Of a DNA stretch of 64,000 bases, positions 52,296 to 61,893 are shown one piece after another (within the stretch, counting starts at the first letter, position 1; every line of letters begins with the position of its first letter). The stretch is from Strongylocentrotus purpuratus. Taxonomy: Eukaryota; Echinodermata; Echinoidea; Camarodonta; Strongylocentrotidae. The position numbers were made by a program, and so were the translations under genes. The stretch spans positions 3,128,852 to 3,192,851 of the forward strand of contig NW_022145596.1 of assembly GCF_000002235.5 (NCBI RefSeq), written 5' to 3'. Under the pieces are notes generated by a model. It saw only the letters and a program-made list of their open reading frames with translations. It was not told the origin of the DNA and searched no databases.

Positions 52296-52338
<43 letters not shown>

Positions 52339-55300
52339 GGAGTGAGACACACAAACTAAGGATCACAAGTCAAATAAATCAACATACCGGTACTCCTTCC
52401 TCTACTATCTTGATCTCCAGGAATATGTGTTAATGTAAAGTTCCCTTTTTGCTAACATGAAGCTTTAGCCCTAAGAGTGAAACTTTGCGATAAATATTTA
52501 TCATTATTCAACTCAACATCCCCATTACATGTATCTGTCCAGTGTTGACAGCCCCCGAGTCTCAATAAGATTTGTTAGTTGTTTTTATCTTTGCAATTTG
52601 TGCAATCAATGGACAATCTGAACAATGACGTCAAGAAGATTACCTGGTTGAATCTGAAGTAGTACTTGTGGTTGCTATGGAGGTAGACAGAGTTGAAGGG
52701 TCCACACCACCCAGGCCAACCTTAGCTGTGGGTGCAACAACACCTGCAAACCACAAGGACGTAGAAATTGTAAACACCTACAATGTGAAATTGAACATCT
52801 ACAACAAAAAAAATGATGCATAAATGTGAACATACAGTGACATCCATTCATGTCCTTCAACAGCTATGACTGTTCTGAATTCTTTTTACAAAGAATTAAG
52901 AAAAATAAACATGAAAAATTGTTTCAATTAAGAATTTCCAAGAGATGCATGAAATGATTACAACACAGAACTGAATTGTCTTAAACGCATACCTGTAACA
53001 TAATCTGGGTGCAATTAAGGGGTTAAAAATAAACCCACATGACTTTGGCATTGTTACTTTCAGAACACAAATGCATGTATTTTCATTACCAAGCGTAAGG
53101 CCAGTCGATGCCCCACTAGTGGAAATACCACCTAGTGTAAGTCCGGAAGATGTGGCTGCAGTCCCTCCGATGCCAAAGCCTGTTCCTGTTGTACCTCCCA
53201 GAGTTAATCCTGTCCCAGAAGTTCCACTCAAACTAAAACCTGCTCCAGCTGGTTTAGCTCCGGCAAGGCTCAACCCACCTGGTTTAGCTACACCTAAAGA
53301 CAGACCTGTTCCAGCGCTGGTACCTCCTATGGTACCCCCTAGAGATAGACCTGTACCAGTACTTGGTGTTCCAAGGGTTAGACCAGTACCTAAAATAAAA
53401 ATAATACAAAGTAACCTTAAACTAAGGGATACAGGAAATATCAGTTGGTATACAACTGCAGGAAATTGATGGGAAATTTTACATACATGTAACCTTACAA
53501 GCTTACAAACTAGAATAATCAATGTATCATACTTTACTGCCCACATTCAATGCCAAGTTCATTAAAATGATATATTTTAATAAATTAGCAGTTATTCTCC
53601 TCTTCTGAAATTCTTTGGAAATTTCTCTCTTATACAATAATACTTCTTCTATACTTGGTCCATAACTAACTTTTCATTTTGATTTCTTTAAAAAATGCAG
53701 GTATTCCAGAACAAATACTCTTGCGTAATCCCAAATCTGTTTTTACATCTTCACATTTTACCAACACTGTTTTTAGTTGAAATGTTAAAGGTACTATGTC
53801 CCTTTTGCAGCCAACCTCAAATTCTGTAGAACTTTGCAGGAATTATGAATATGTCATGTATGTCCTATCTGTGAAATTTAAACGTTAGCAGTGTCCTCAT
53901 ATTCAAATTATGCAAGGAAACCCATTTACTTGCTAGACTTCACTGTCAGACACTATTGAGTGACTGACTGGCTTTTTTTCTTCTTTAGTAATAACATACA
54001 TGAAAAGAGTTGTAAAGGGTACATGAGCATTTGTCTACATCAATAACCCACTTCTTGTGATGGCCAAGATTAAACTGATTGAATCTTTGCGCAGCATAAA
54101 ACGTATGACCATTCGGTACAATTGTCTGAAAATCAAGACTATTACTTTTGGGCTCTATAGCCCTAAAGTCGATTTGACAACTAATAGTCATTATTTTCCC
54201 ACTTGAAGACATTTTCAAGCCCCACCTTTTTTAGGGAAGTTCTAAATAAGTATTATCTTTCAAATGCAGTTGGAATTTAACTTTTTCATTTTTTTGGCCT
54301 GCAAATGGGACATAGTACCTTTAAGTAATATGGCCCGACATATTCTAAATCACTTACCTGCAGCGGGTGTAGCTGTTGTGGAACCAAGCCCAAAACCAAG
54401 ACCTTTACTAGCTGGAGATGCTGCTGAGATATATATAAAAGAAGTCAGACAAAAATGAATGTGTTAAGATAGTGGTATAGAATATATGAAGTATGACAAC
54501 TTGTTCTAGTACACACTGCACAAACAATTTTGAATTTTAAACTGTTGCCTGATCCGAGACTGTATTTTACTAGTACCTGTATTAGATAACCACCTACAGG
54601 GGTGTTCCTGTCTTTTTATGTTGTAGTTACTAACTCCAGAGTTCAAACTCAATTCAACTCAATTTTTCTAGAAGCAGTAAATACTTATTCCACATGAAAA
54701 GGTATAGGGTGGGGTATTCATACCTCAACAGATCATGTAACATCGTGGAAGTCTGAAATGGTATCAGCGTCACTACTACGATTTAAAAAATTATGTCAGG
54801 ACCTCTGGACACTAATTCCCAAATAAGCACACCCAATTCACCAAAACACATATTTTCTGCAGGACAAATATCTAAACATACCTGTTGCAGCTCCTAGTTG
54901 CAGTCCACCAGATAGGTTTGTTGCTGGTGATGATGTTCCTGCAAACTTAAAGCCTGTTGCCACTCCAGTCGGAGCTTGTGGGTTAGGTGCAGGAGTGCCA
55001 AAGGACAGTCCAGTTGGTTTTGCTGTCGCACTGTGAAGGCAAGTATTAGAAGAATGTTTGCCCCTTTAAACAAATAAAGCCTCTACATTAAGCATATAAG
55101 TTTTAGTTCCAAATTTGCTTATTCAGCATTTTTTTTTTCCTGCATAGTTTGATGGATCTACCTGCCACGATTACTTACCAGACTTTCCGTGACTTTAGAA
55201 GATTTTTTTTTTCTCCTTTTTCCATGACTACATGTACTTTCCAGAAGACTTTATATTTCAATGACTTTTCAGGTTTTTCCATTCCATGGGAGACCCGATT

Positions 55301-56333
55301 GTAAATGTGGCTCAAGGCCAAATTCTATTGTTTTAGTTCGATTTTGAAGAAATCTCATAGATTTCATCTCTGATTTTTAATGTCTGATTGCAGCCCACAA
55401 CAGTTGAAAGAGATTCAAATCGCTATAGTGGTGCTATTTTTAGCACTTAAATCATGAATAGGGTAATCAATCTAGACATGGGGAAATTTCATTTCGTCTT
55501 GTTTTTGATATTTTTCGTGTATGACGATCAGAACCTGTGCCACGAGCAATCAATGCGTCGGATTTCAATGAAGGAACTAGAAGGAACGCGAGCTGAGTTT
55601 CAAATATTATGTGTTTTGATTGAATATTAATTTATATACCTGCATTGAATTTGAAATAGATCTAGATGAGTAGATCTGTATCTAGGTGATTTGATTTCCG
55701 TAACAATGTTTTTTTGCTCTGAAACTTTGTGTATCACAGCCGCTAGCCGATGAGTGCACACATATCTTGCTGCTTGCTCAAGCAGTCACACAAATGATCA
55801 TTCAAAAATGTCACAACCCTCCATTGACTTGTGTGCTGCCTTAAGTTAAGGACTGAAAATGGGTGTTTTGGTTTTGTAAACATTAAACTACCATTATTTC
55901 TCTATTCGTTGACCTAGGGTGATAGTCTTGGTATAAGTTTAGATGTATTCTTTATGCTCTTTCAAATGGTACTAGTTTCAAGGGGATTCAATGATTTCTA
56001 TTTATTTTGTTCACATACATACCTCCCGTCTGCAAAGAACACCCCCGGCCAGAGGTTAATGGTTGGCCACAGCTCACCCGATGAACTGTGGCGGATCGCC
56101 GGCAGGCACACACCATTGCATGAAAAACGTGCCCGATTGAAGGCCCACGAGTACGAGTGAGCAATCTCCTTCGTGAAGAACATCAAAAACGGTACAGTTT
56201 ATTTTAAAAAACTCACATCATGGCTATCATTATATATTTACCTAGGATTCCCAAACGAAAAGGCACCAGCTGCACCACCTCCACTTGTTCCTGTCGCTGT
56301 CGTCCCAAATTTAAAGCCGCCGCTGCCCGCCAT
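43970..56333 (-). CDS. NUP58: Nucleoporin p58/p45 (FG nucleoporin), 12 exons, complete
   Basis: NUP58 is a component of the NUP62-NUP54-NUP58 central channel of the nuclear pore. Exons from 5' to 3': 56333-56242, 55030-54882, 54423-54358, 53389-53090, 52743-52644, 52212-52147, 51671-51417, 50546-50428, 49832-49750, 49059-48864, 48104-47694 and 44055-43970. Phases close to 640 aa (human 599). Residues 1-235 hold FG and GLTLG/GLSLG repeats. The region 245-440 is the predicted coiled coil, with ICQNVKAF, LEYSAPTEYFQRLV and ALAAQLQGVHEIIK matching human ICQDVENL, HEYAAPADYFRILV and ALAAQLQSIHENVK. QYLNYRRVYLGDSTDVF follows. Residues 476-612 are Gly/Phe-rich with GLFG and GFGGFG. The last exon, GKPLQLQKPPLKTRKSTR, matches the conserved basic tail. 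The start lies in GAAAAGATGGCG. An alternative tandem CAG acceptor is possible at exon 3. Confidence 0.95.
44056..47693 (-). other. Last NUP58 intron, 3.6 kb, no gene seen
   Basis: Contains a C20 run near 45945, an AAT microsatellite (about 46305-46325) and a GAA-rich stretch (46405-46455). I recognise no mobile element or exon. Confidence 0.6.
48284..48652. mobile_element. Fold-back (long inverted repeat) element, possible MITE
   Basis: The arms at about 48284-48435 and 48487-48652 are reverse complements with scattered mismatches. The best core pairs AAGACGAATATTGATGAAAG with its complement near 48496-48515. The spacer is about 50 bp of A/C-rich sequence. It lies in the NUP58 intron between exons 48104-47694 and 49059-48864. 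Arm ends and target duplication are not sharply defined. Confidence 0.8.
50120..50385 (+). mobile_element. tRNA-derived SINE, near full length, with (ATC)n tail
   Basis: The head at 50120-50190 resembles a tRNA-like promoter, with an A-box-like GTGGTCTATTGG and a diverged B-box-like GGTTTGCCATCC at 50164-50175. The body contains TGCTAGAGTGCC and GGCAGCCTTGCTAAAA, shared with the copy at 18895-19060. It ends in a (CAT)n run. It is antisense within the NUP58 intron between exons 50546-50428 and 49832-49750. The poor B box suggests an old copy. Confidence 0.75.
52232..52345. repeat. (GA)n/(CT)n microsatellite beside the NUP58 exon 6 acceptor
   Basis: On the transcribed minus strand this is a CT-rich tract starting about 20 bases upstream of the acceptor of exon 52212-52147, with GGGAGGG interruptions on the plus strand. 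Confidence 0.9.
53789..54320 (+). mobile_element. 532-bp TTAA-flanked MITE, copy 2
   Basis: Same family, length and orientation as 7378-7909. TTAA lies at 53785-53788 and 54321-54324, and the inverted ends AGGTACTATG/CATAGTACCT are perfect. It lies inside a NUP58 intron, its right end about 34 bp from the splice donor of exon 54423-54358. Confidence 0.88.
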
Positions 56334-57002
56334 CTTTTCTCCTATCACAGATATATAACGGGTGAAGCTTTTCTTCACACACCTAATCGGAGATGAAGGT
56401 AGCCCATCCAATGTGTAAAAATTGCCAATTTGATAAGTGTAAGGATCGCATTGTACACATACAACAGCTATACTACACACACGCAATATATTCTTTGTGT
56501 ATTGTATCCGTCAGGCATGATCAGTGCAACGATGGCTGGCTACCAATTAAAATAGGCATTGTGGTCGGATATAATGAGAGTAGATGATGGAGGGGGGGGG
56601 GGGGGGGGGGTTAGGCGCAGTACTTAGGGGCAAATCAAAGAATTATACTAAGACCTCACCTCATGTATGTTAGAAATTAAAAAGTTATTATCTTCTTTTG
56701 AATTGCAATATATCCCCGCACCATAATTATAAGTCATGAATGAATGTTATTTGTCATAGTCTATGTTATATATTTGAAAGGTGGTACACGATTCAAGCTC
56801 TATTTGCTTATGTTTCATCACCTTTGTGTGTTCTTTCTTCAAACTGTATATTAGTTGCAACGTGTGTATGATAAATCATTGTTATATTCTTTTTCATGTG
56901 AAGTCAATTCAAATGGATTGTAAAATTGAAATGATTTGTTATATTATTTTATATTCATTTTCATGCGATGTTAACTTCAATGAATTGTGAAATTGTGAAC
57001 AT
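56334..57002. other. NUP58 upstream region
   Basis: The 5' UTR and promoter of NUP58 must lie here. I see no TATA box or clear initiator. A G19 run sits at 56592-56610. Confidence 0.4.
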
Positions 57003-57042
57003 GCATGCATGCATAAATAAATAAATAAATAAATAAATAAAT
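57003..57042. repeat. (AAAT)n microsatellite next to (ATGC)n
   Basis: ATGCATGCATGC followed by about eight AAAT units. Confidence 0.95.
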
Positions 57043-57094
57043 ATGCCTTCTCTGGGAAAAGGGGCATTGACTCTTTAAATACCAAATCACAGAA

Positions 57095-59188
57095 ACTATT
57101 CACCATTATGTCACCGTCATGTACATATTTTCTATGGATATATTTTTTAAAATCTCAACTCTTTACCACATCAGCGTCATGTACATGTACATTGTCGATG
57201 GATAAAGTGGAATATTTATTCTTCACCACCCTACGCTAACTTTTCACGAACCTAGCGTCATGTGCAGTGTCTATGGATAAACTGGAATATTAACTCTTCA
57301 CCATCCTACGCTAACTTTTCACCACCCTAGCACCATGTGCATTGTCTATGGATAAACTGGAATATTAATTTTTCACCACCCTACGCTAACATTTCACCAC
57401 CCTAGCGCCATGTACATTGTCTATGGATAAACTGGAATATTAACTCTTCACCACCCTACGCTATCTTTTCACCACCCTAGCGTCATGTACATTGTCTATG
57501 GATAAGCTGGAATATTAATTTTTCACCACCCTACGCTAACTTTTCACCACCTTGCATTATCTATGGATAAGCTGGAATATTAACTTTCACCACCCTACGC
57601 TAACTTTTCACCACCCTAGCGCCATGTACATTGTCTATGGATAAACTGGAATATTAACTCTTCACCACCCTACGCTAACTTTTCACCACCCTAGCGTCAT
57701 GTACATTGTCTATGGATAAAGTAACTCTTCACCACCCTACGCTATCTTTTCACCACCCTAGCGTCATGTACATTGTCTATGGATAAACTGGAATATTAAT
57801 TTTTCACCACCCTACGCTAACATTTCACCACCCTAGCGCCATGTACATTGTCTATGGATAAACTGGAATATTAACTCTTCACCACCCTACGCTATCTTTT
57901 CACCACCCTAGCGTCATGTACATTGTCTATGGATAAGCTGGAATATTAATTTTTCACCACCCTACGCTAACTTTTCACCACCTTGCATTATCTATGGATA
58001 AGCTGGAATATTAACTTTCACCACCCTACGCTAACTTTTCACCACCCTAGCGCCATGTACATTGTCTATGGATAAACTGGAATATTAACTCTTCACCACC
58101 CTACGCTAACTTTTCACCACCCTAGCGTCATGTACATTGTCTATGGATAAAGTAACTCTTCACCACCCTACGCTATCTTTTCACCACCCTAGCGTCATGT
58201 ACATTGTCTATGGATAAATGGTAATATTATTTTTTCACCACCCTACGCTAACTTTTCACCACCTTGCATTATCTATGGATAAGCTGGAATATTAACTTTC
58301 ACCACCCTACGCTAACTTTTCACCACCCTAGCGCCATGTACATTGTCTATGGATAAATGGTAATATTAACTCTTCACCATGCACCCTACGCTAACTTTTC
58401 ACCACCCTAGCGTCATGTACATTATCTATGGATAAATGGTAATATTAACTCTTCACCACCCTACGCTATCTTTTCACCACCCTAGCGTCATGTACATTGT
58501 CTATATGGATAAGCTGGAATATTAACTCTTCACCACCCAACGCTATCTTTTCACCACCCTAGCGTCATGTACATTGTCTATGGATAAGCTGGAATATTAA
58601 TTTTTCACCACCCTACGCTAACTTTTCACCACCCTTCCTTTATGTACATTGTCTATGGATAAGCTGGAATATTAACTCTTCACCACCCAACGATAACTTT
58701 TCACCACCCTTCCTTTATGTACATTGTCTATGGATAAGCTGGAATATTAACTCTTCACCACCCAACGCTAACTTTTCACCACCCTAGCGTCATGTACATT
58801 GTCTATGGATAAACTGGAATATTAACTTTTCACCACCCTAGCGTCATGTACATTGTCTATGGATAAACTGGAATATTAACTCTTCACCACCCTACGCTAA
58901 CTTTTCACCACCCTAGCGTCATGTACATTGTCTATGGATAAAGTGGAATATTAATTTTTCACCACCCTACGCTAACTTTTCACCACCCTAGCACCATGTA
59001 CATTGTCTATGGATAAACTGGAATATTAACTCTTCACCACCCTACGCTAACTTTTCACCACCCTACAGCGCCATGTACATTGTCTATGGATAAACTGCAC
59101 TCTTAATTTTTCACCACCCTACGCTAACTTTTCACCACCCTATAGCGCCATGTACATAGTCTATAAACTGGAATATTAACTCTTTACC
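57095..59188 (+). repeat. Minisatellite, about 75-bp unit, with a 431-bp higher-order period
   Basis: About 28 units are present. Each has two related halves (CACCACCCTACGCTAAC and CACCACCCTAGCGTCATG) plus TGTCTATGGATAAACTGG. Shorter variants carry CCTTGCATTATC (57550, 57981, 58262) or lack GGAATATT (57720, 58151). Marker variants recur exactly 431 bp apart: CATTTC at 57390/57821, the short variant at 57720/58151 and TTGCATTATC at 57552/57983. A block of about six units was therefore duplicated as a whole. The first and last units are the most diverged. Confidence 0.95.
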
Positions 59189-59299
59189 GTGTTAGTTTGT
59201 GTTAGTTATGCCTATGCCTTCACGGTGACCATAATGGTAGGAATACTCCCCAGCAGAGGCCGCACTCCTGGGGGAGTAGGGGCACAGTGCCCCCTCCCC

Positions 59300-59475
59300 C
59301 CACTTTTTCAAACACTCGAAAAGTGCCCCTTTTTACATAGGAATAGTGCTCCTTTTACTCTGATAAGTGCCCCTTTTATTTTGACACGTGCCCCTTTTCC
59401 TTCGACAAGTTCCCATTTTCCATTGCAATAAGTGTCCATTTTCCATTCTCGTAAGTGCCCTCTTTAATTTCTAGT
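59300..59475 (+). repeat. Degenerate short tandem repeat of (A)GTGCCCCTTTT units
   Basis: About six units of 25-30 bp, becoming more diverged to the right and preceded by a GC-rich CTGGGGGAGTAGGGG/CCCCCTCCCC stretch at 59268-59302. Confidence 0.65.
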
Positions 59476-59879
59476 ACTAGGGTAGGTGTGGGGAATTGGA
59501 GACCCTTAAGCACATTTCCATAATTTACATAAACATGAAAAATGTTACACATACAGAAAGTTTTGTTTTCTCTTTAGTAACTTCTTCTCTTTATTGGGAA
59601 ACAAAATTGTGGTCATGATGTAACTGATTAATAAGATAAAAATAATTTATGACGTCATCACCAAAGGTCTCTCATTACCAACATGCGTAGGTAATAAGGG
59701 ACAGTTACAAATCAAGACATTTCAAATCAAGACATCAAGACAAAAATGGGATTGTTATAGTTAGTTCAAACACTTTTTGAAAGAGATACATGCAGCCAAT
59801 GAACTTACTGTAATTTTGAAACGATTTTGAAAGAAGAAATTAATCCCATGTTATCCGCTTGTTATGCTTTATAATTTAT

Positions 59880-60510
59880 TGATATTACAGTATATAACAT
59901 ATTGCAATTTGGTATTGGCCACCAGCGCCAAAATCAAAATCAACTCTATTTATTTATTGCAAAAGAAAGCCCTTCGTATTTTGTACTGGTTCACCATTAT
60001 TTATCTCACACAAGTCCAATATTTTACAAACTGAAAACCCTTACAGTATTTGACATAAATTCGCTACAATGTTTACTGATCATGTTTAAGTATTTAAAAA
60101 ATATGCTCCCTCTTTCATTTCAAAACTGTTACACTATGAATAAAGCTATTCACTCTTACCCTACTCGTAATTCCTCAAATTTTCATCTAGTATACCCGAA
60201 ATAAATCCATAAGACACCATGGTCCTGACCTATGGAACTTTCTCCCAGAGTCTATTAAATCATGTTGCTCCCTCTCAGGGCCGTAGCCAGAGTTTGATGT
60301 TTAGGGGGGGGGGGGGGACACATACATGTAATTGATCGACGTTCTGGGGAGGGGTCTAAACAATTTCAATTTTTTGTGGGGGGGCACGTGCCCCCCCCCC
60401 CCCCCCCCCCCCCCCTGGCTACGGGCCTGCTCACTCTACTCATTTAAGGCCAAAGTTAAAACGATGTTATCATCAGAATACTCAAGGTAGAATTTCTGTG
60501 TCAACTCTTC
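59880..60510 (+). pseudogene. Broken LINE (CR1/Jockey-like) reverse-transcriptase C-terminal fragment
   Basis: The frame around 59945-60204 reads YLSHTSPIFYKLKTL, FDINSLQ and IHSYPTRNSSNFH. A neighbouring frame just upstream gives LLQKKALRIL, and downstream frames give IRHHGPDLWNFLPESIKS. These are the ordered motifs at the C-terminus of CR1/Jockey-type LINE polymerases (LQKRALRII, YLxHTxPLF, IHSYNTRN, GPxLWNSLP). Frames change at least twice, so it is a dead fragment. A hAT-like MITE at 60276-60429 splits it, and the continuation (FKAKVKT-like) resumes after 60437. The 5' part is absent. Confidence 0.8.
60276..60429. mobile_element. 154-bp hAT-like MITE inserted in the LINE fragment
   Basis: The ends CAGGGCCGTAGCCAG and CTGGCTACGGGCCTG form a 15-bp inverted repeat with one mismatch. 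The flanks CTCCCTCT (60268-60275) and CTCACTCT (60430-60437) are an 8-bp target duplication with one difference. The interior has poly-G and poly-C runs. The reading of the LINE continues on the other side, so the insertion is younger than the LINE. Confidence 0.88.
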
Positions 60511-60540
60511 ATTGTTTATCATGTCATCTCTTCTTTCATT

Positions 60541-60572
60541 CGAATCATTATCATCATCATCATCATCATCAT
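60541..60572 (+). repeat. (ATC)n microsatellite
   Basis: A short ATC run between the LINE remnant and the possible LTR. Confidence 0.85.
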
Positions 60573-61457
60573 TGTGGCTGCAGCGAGGTCGATACTAAAT
60601 CAAAAGTCTGAACAAAGGCTTCTACGGGAATTCTTTGCTTTAATTGGAGTCATTTTCGTTCCAGTAAATTCCGTGAAAACTGTGGATAAATCACAGATAA
60701 AGAATAATAAATATAAGTACATCATAACATCATCAATATAGCAATAAACACAGTCTCTTTGAGAAAGTCATAAAATAATGTACATTCTGTCATGATCTTT
60801 ATAACTCATTAAAATAACCTCAGTCACTATTCTAGTCCATCTGCATTAAATGGCTTTACATAAATACAAACTCACACTACAAGTATCACAACTAGACTTC
60901 ACTATAGCATGTTTAAACAATTAACTAAACAATTATAAATTCTGAATCTCTACTTAGTGCTTCAGCACTCTCATAATATTCTTCAAAGTATTTCACAATA
61001 TCTTCACATTATTTAAAGCATCTTTACTGTCATCATTGTTCTTAATATCAAATCAAATGTACATATTAAACCAGCATGGGCTTGCATGTCTTACACTACA
61101 TACTAACATCAACATCTCTCAGTACAAAATACACACACTAATTTACACTTTATGTTTCAACAATTCATAGAAATACATTCAATATATAACAAAACTAACC
61201 TCTTTGCCTGACATAATGACAAATCTTAAGACTGAAATCTCCTTGATGCTCTGGCAAAAAGGGGATTCTTGGACCTCAGCACAACCATGTTAATGTAGCC
61301 TTCTGAGAGTTTGATATCAAGTGGTTATCAATAGGTGGCGCTATATTAGGCACCTTGCCTGAGGAAGTGCTATTACAAATATATGTGTTCATGTCATGCA
61401 TCAATAATACAAAAACAAATGACTTGGGTGATAACTTAATTAAGTGCAACTGTCACA
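60573..61457 (-). mobile_element. Possible LTR of the BEL/Pao relic
   Basis: On the minus strand a TGTGACAG start and a CAGCCACA end bound about 885 bp lying 3' of the BEL/Pao coding region. The second LTR is outside the window, so the boundaries cannot be compared, and this is an inference. No other gene is seen in 60573-61893. Confidence 0.3.
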
Positions 61458-61893
61458 ACATGGCTCCTTTAAATTAAGAATTAATTTACTCTAAGAACGT
61501 CATTACAAATAAACAAAATGGTTGACAGCCTCGTCTAAATCTAAAGCATCAGAATACAATTGTAAAGCTTAAACTTGCATAGCATAATATATGTCGCTTA
61601 AATTCAAAATCACACAAGTACGAACAAAGTACTCATGTTATAATACACTGTCCAAAAAATGGAATTACGGTAAGTACATAATCAAATAGAAGCATTTAAA
61701 TGGTGAATCTTAGATTATACATCATATTCTTCAAACAGTAATCCGTAGTCTCTCGGACCCTGAAAAAACAAACAAATGCATAAATTAGATATCAGTATTC
61801 TTGACTTGAGCCTGTACTTTGCACATTCACTGAATCATTCTCGGTGAATTCAAGTTCAAATTAAATGCAATGTCTGAAGTTTGATCATTTAAG

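Noticed and set aside
57095-59188. CRISPR-like appearance of the repeat array
   Set aside because: There are no unique spacers: the whole unit repeats, and the context is an animal genome. It is a minisatellite.
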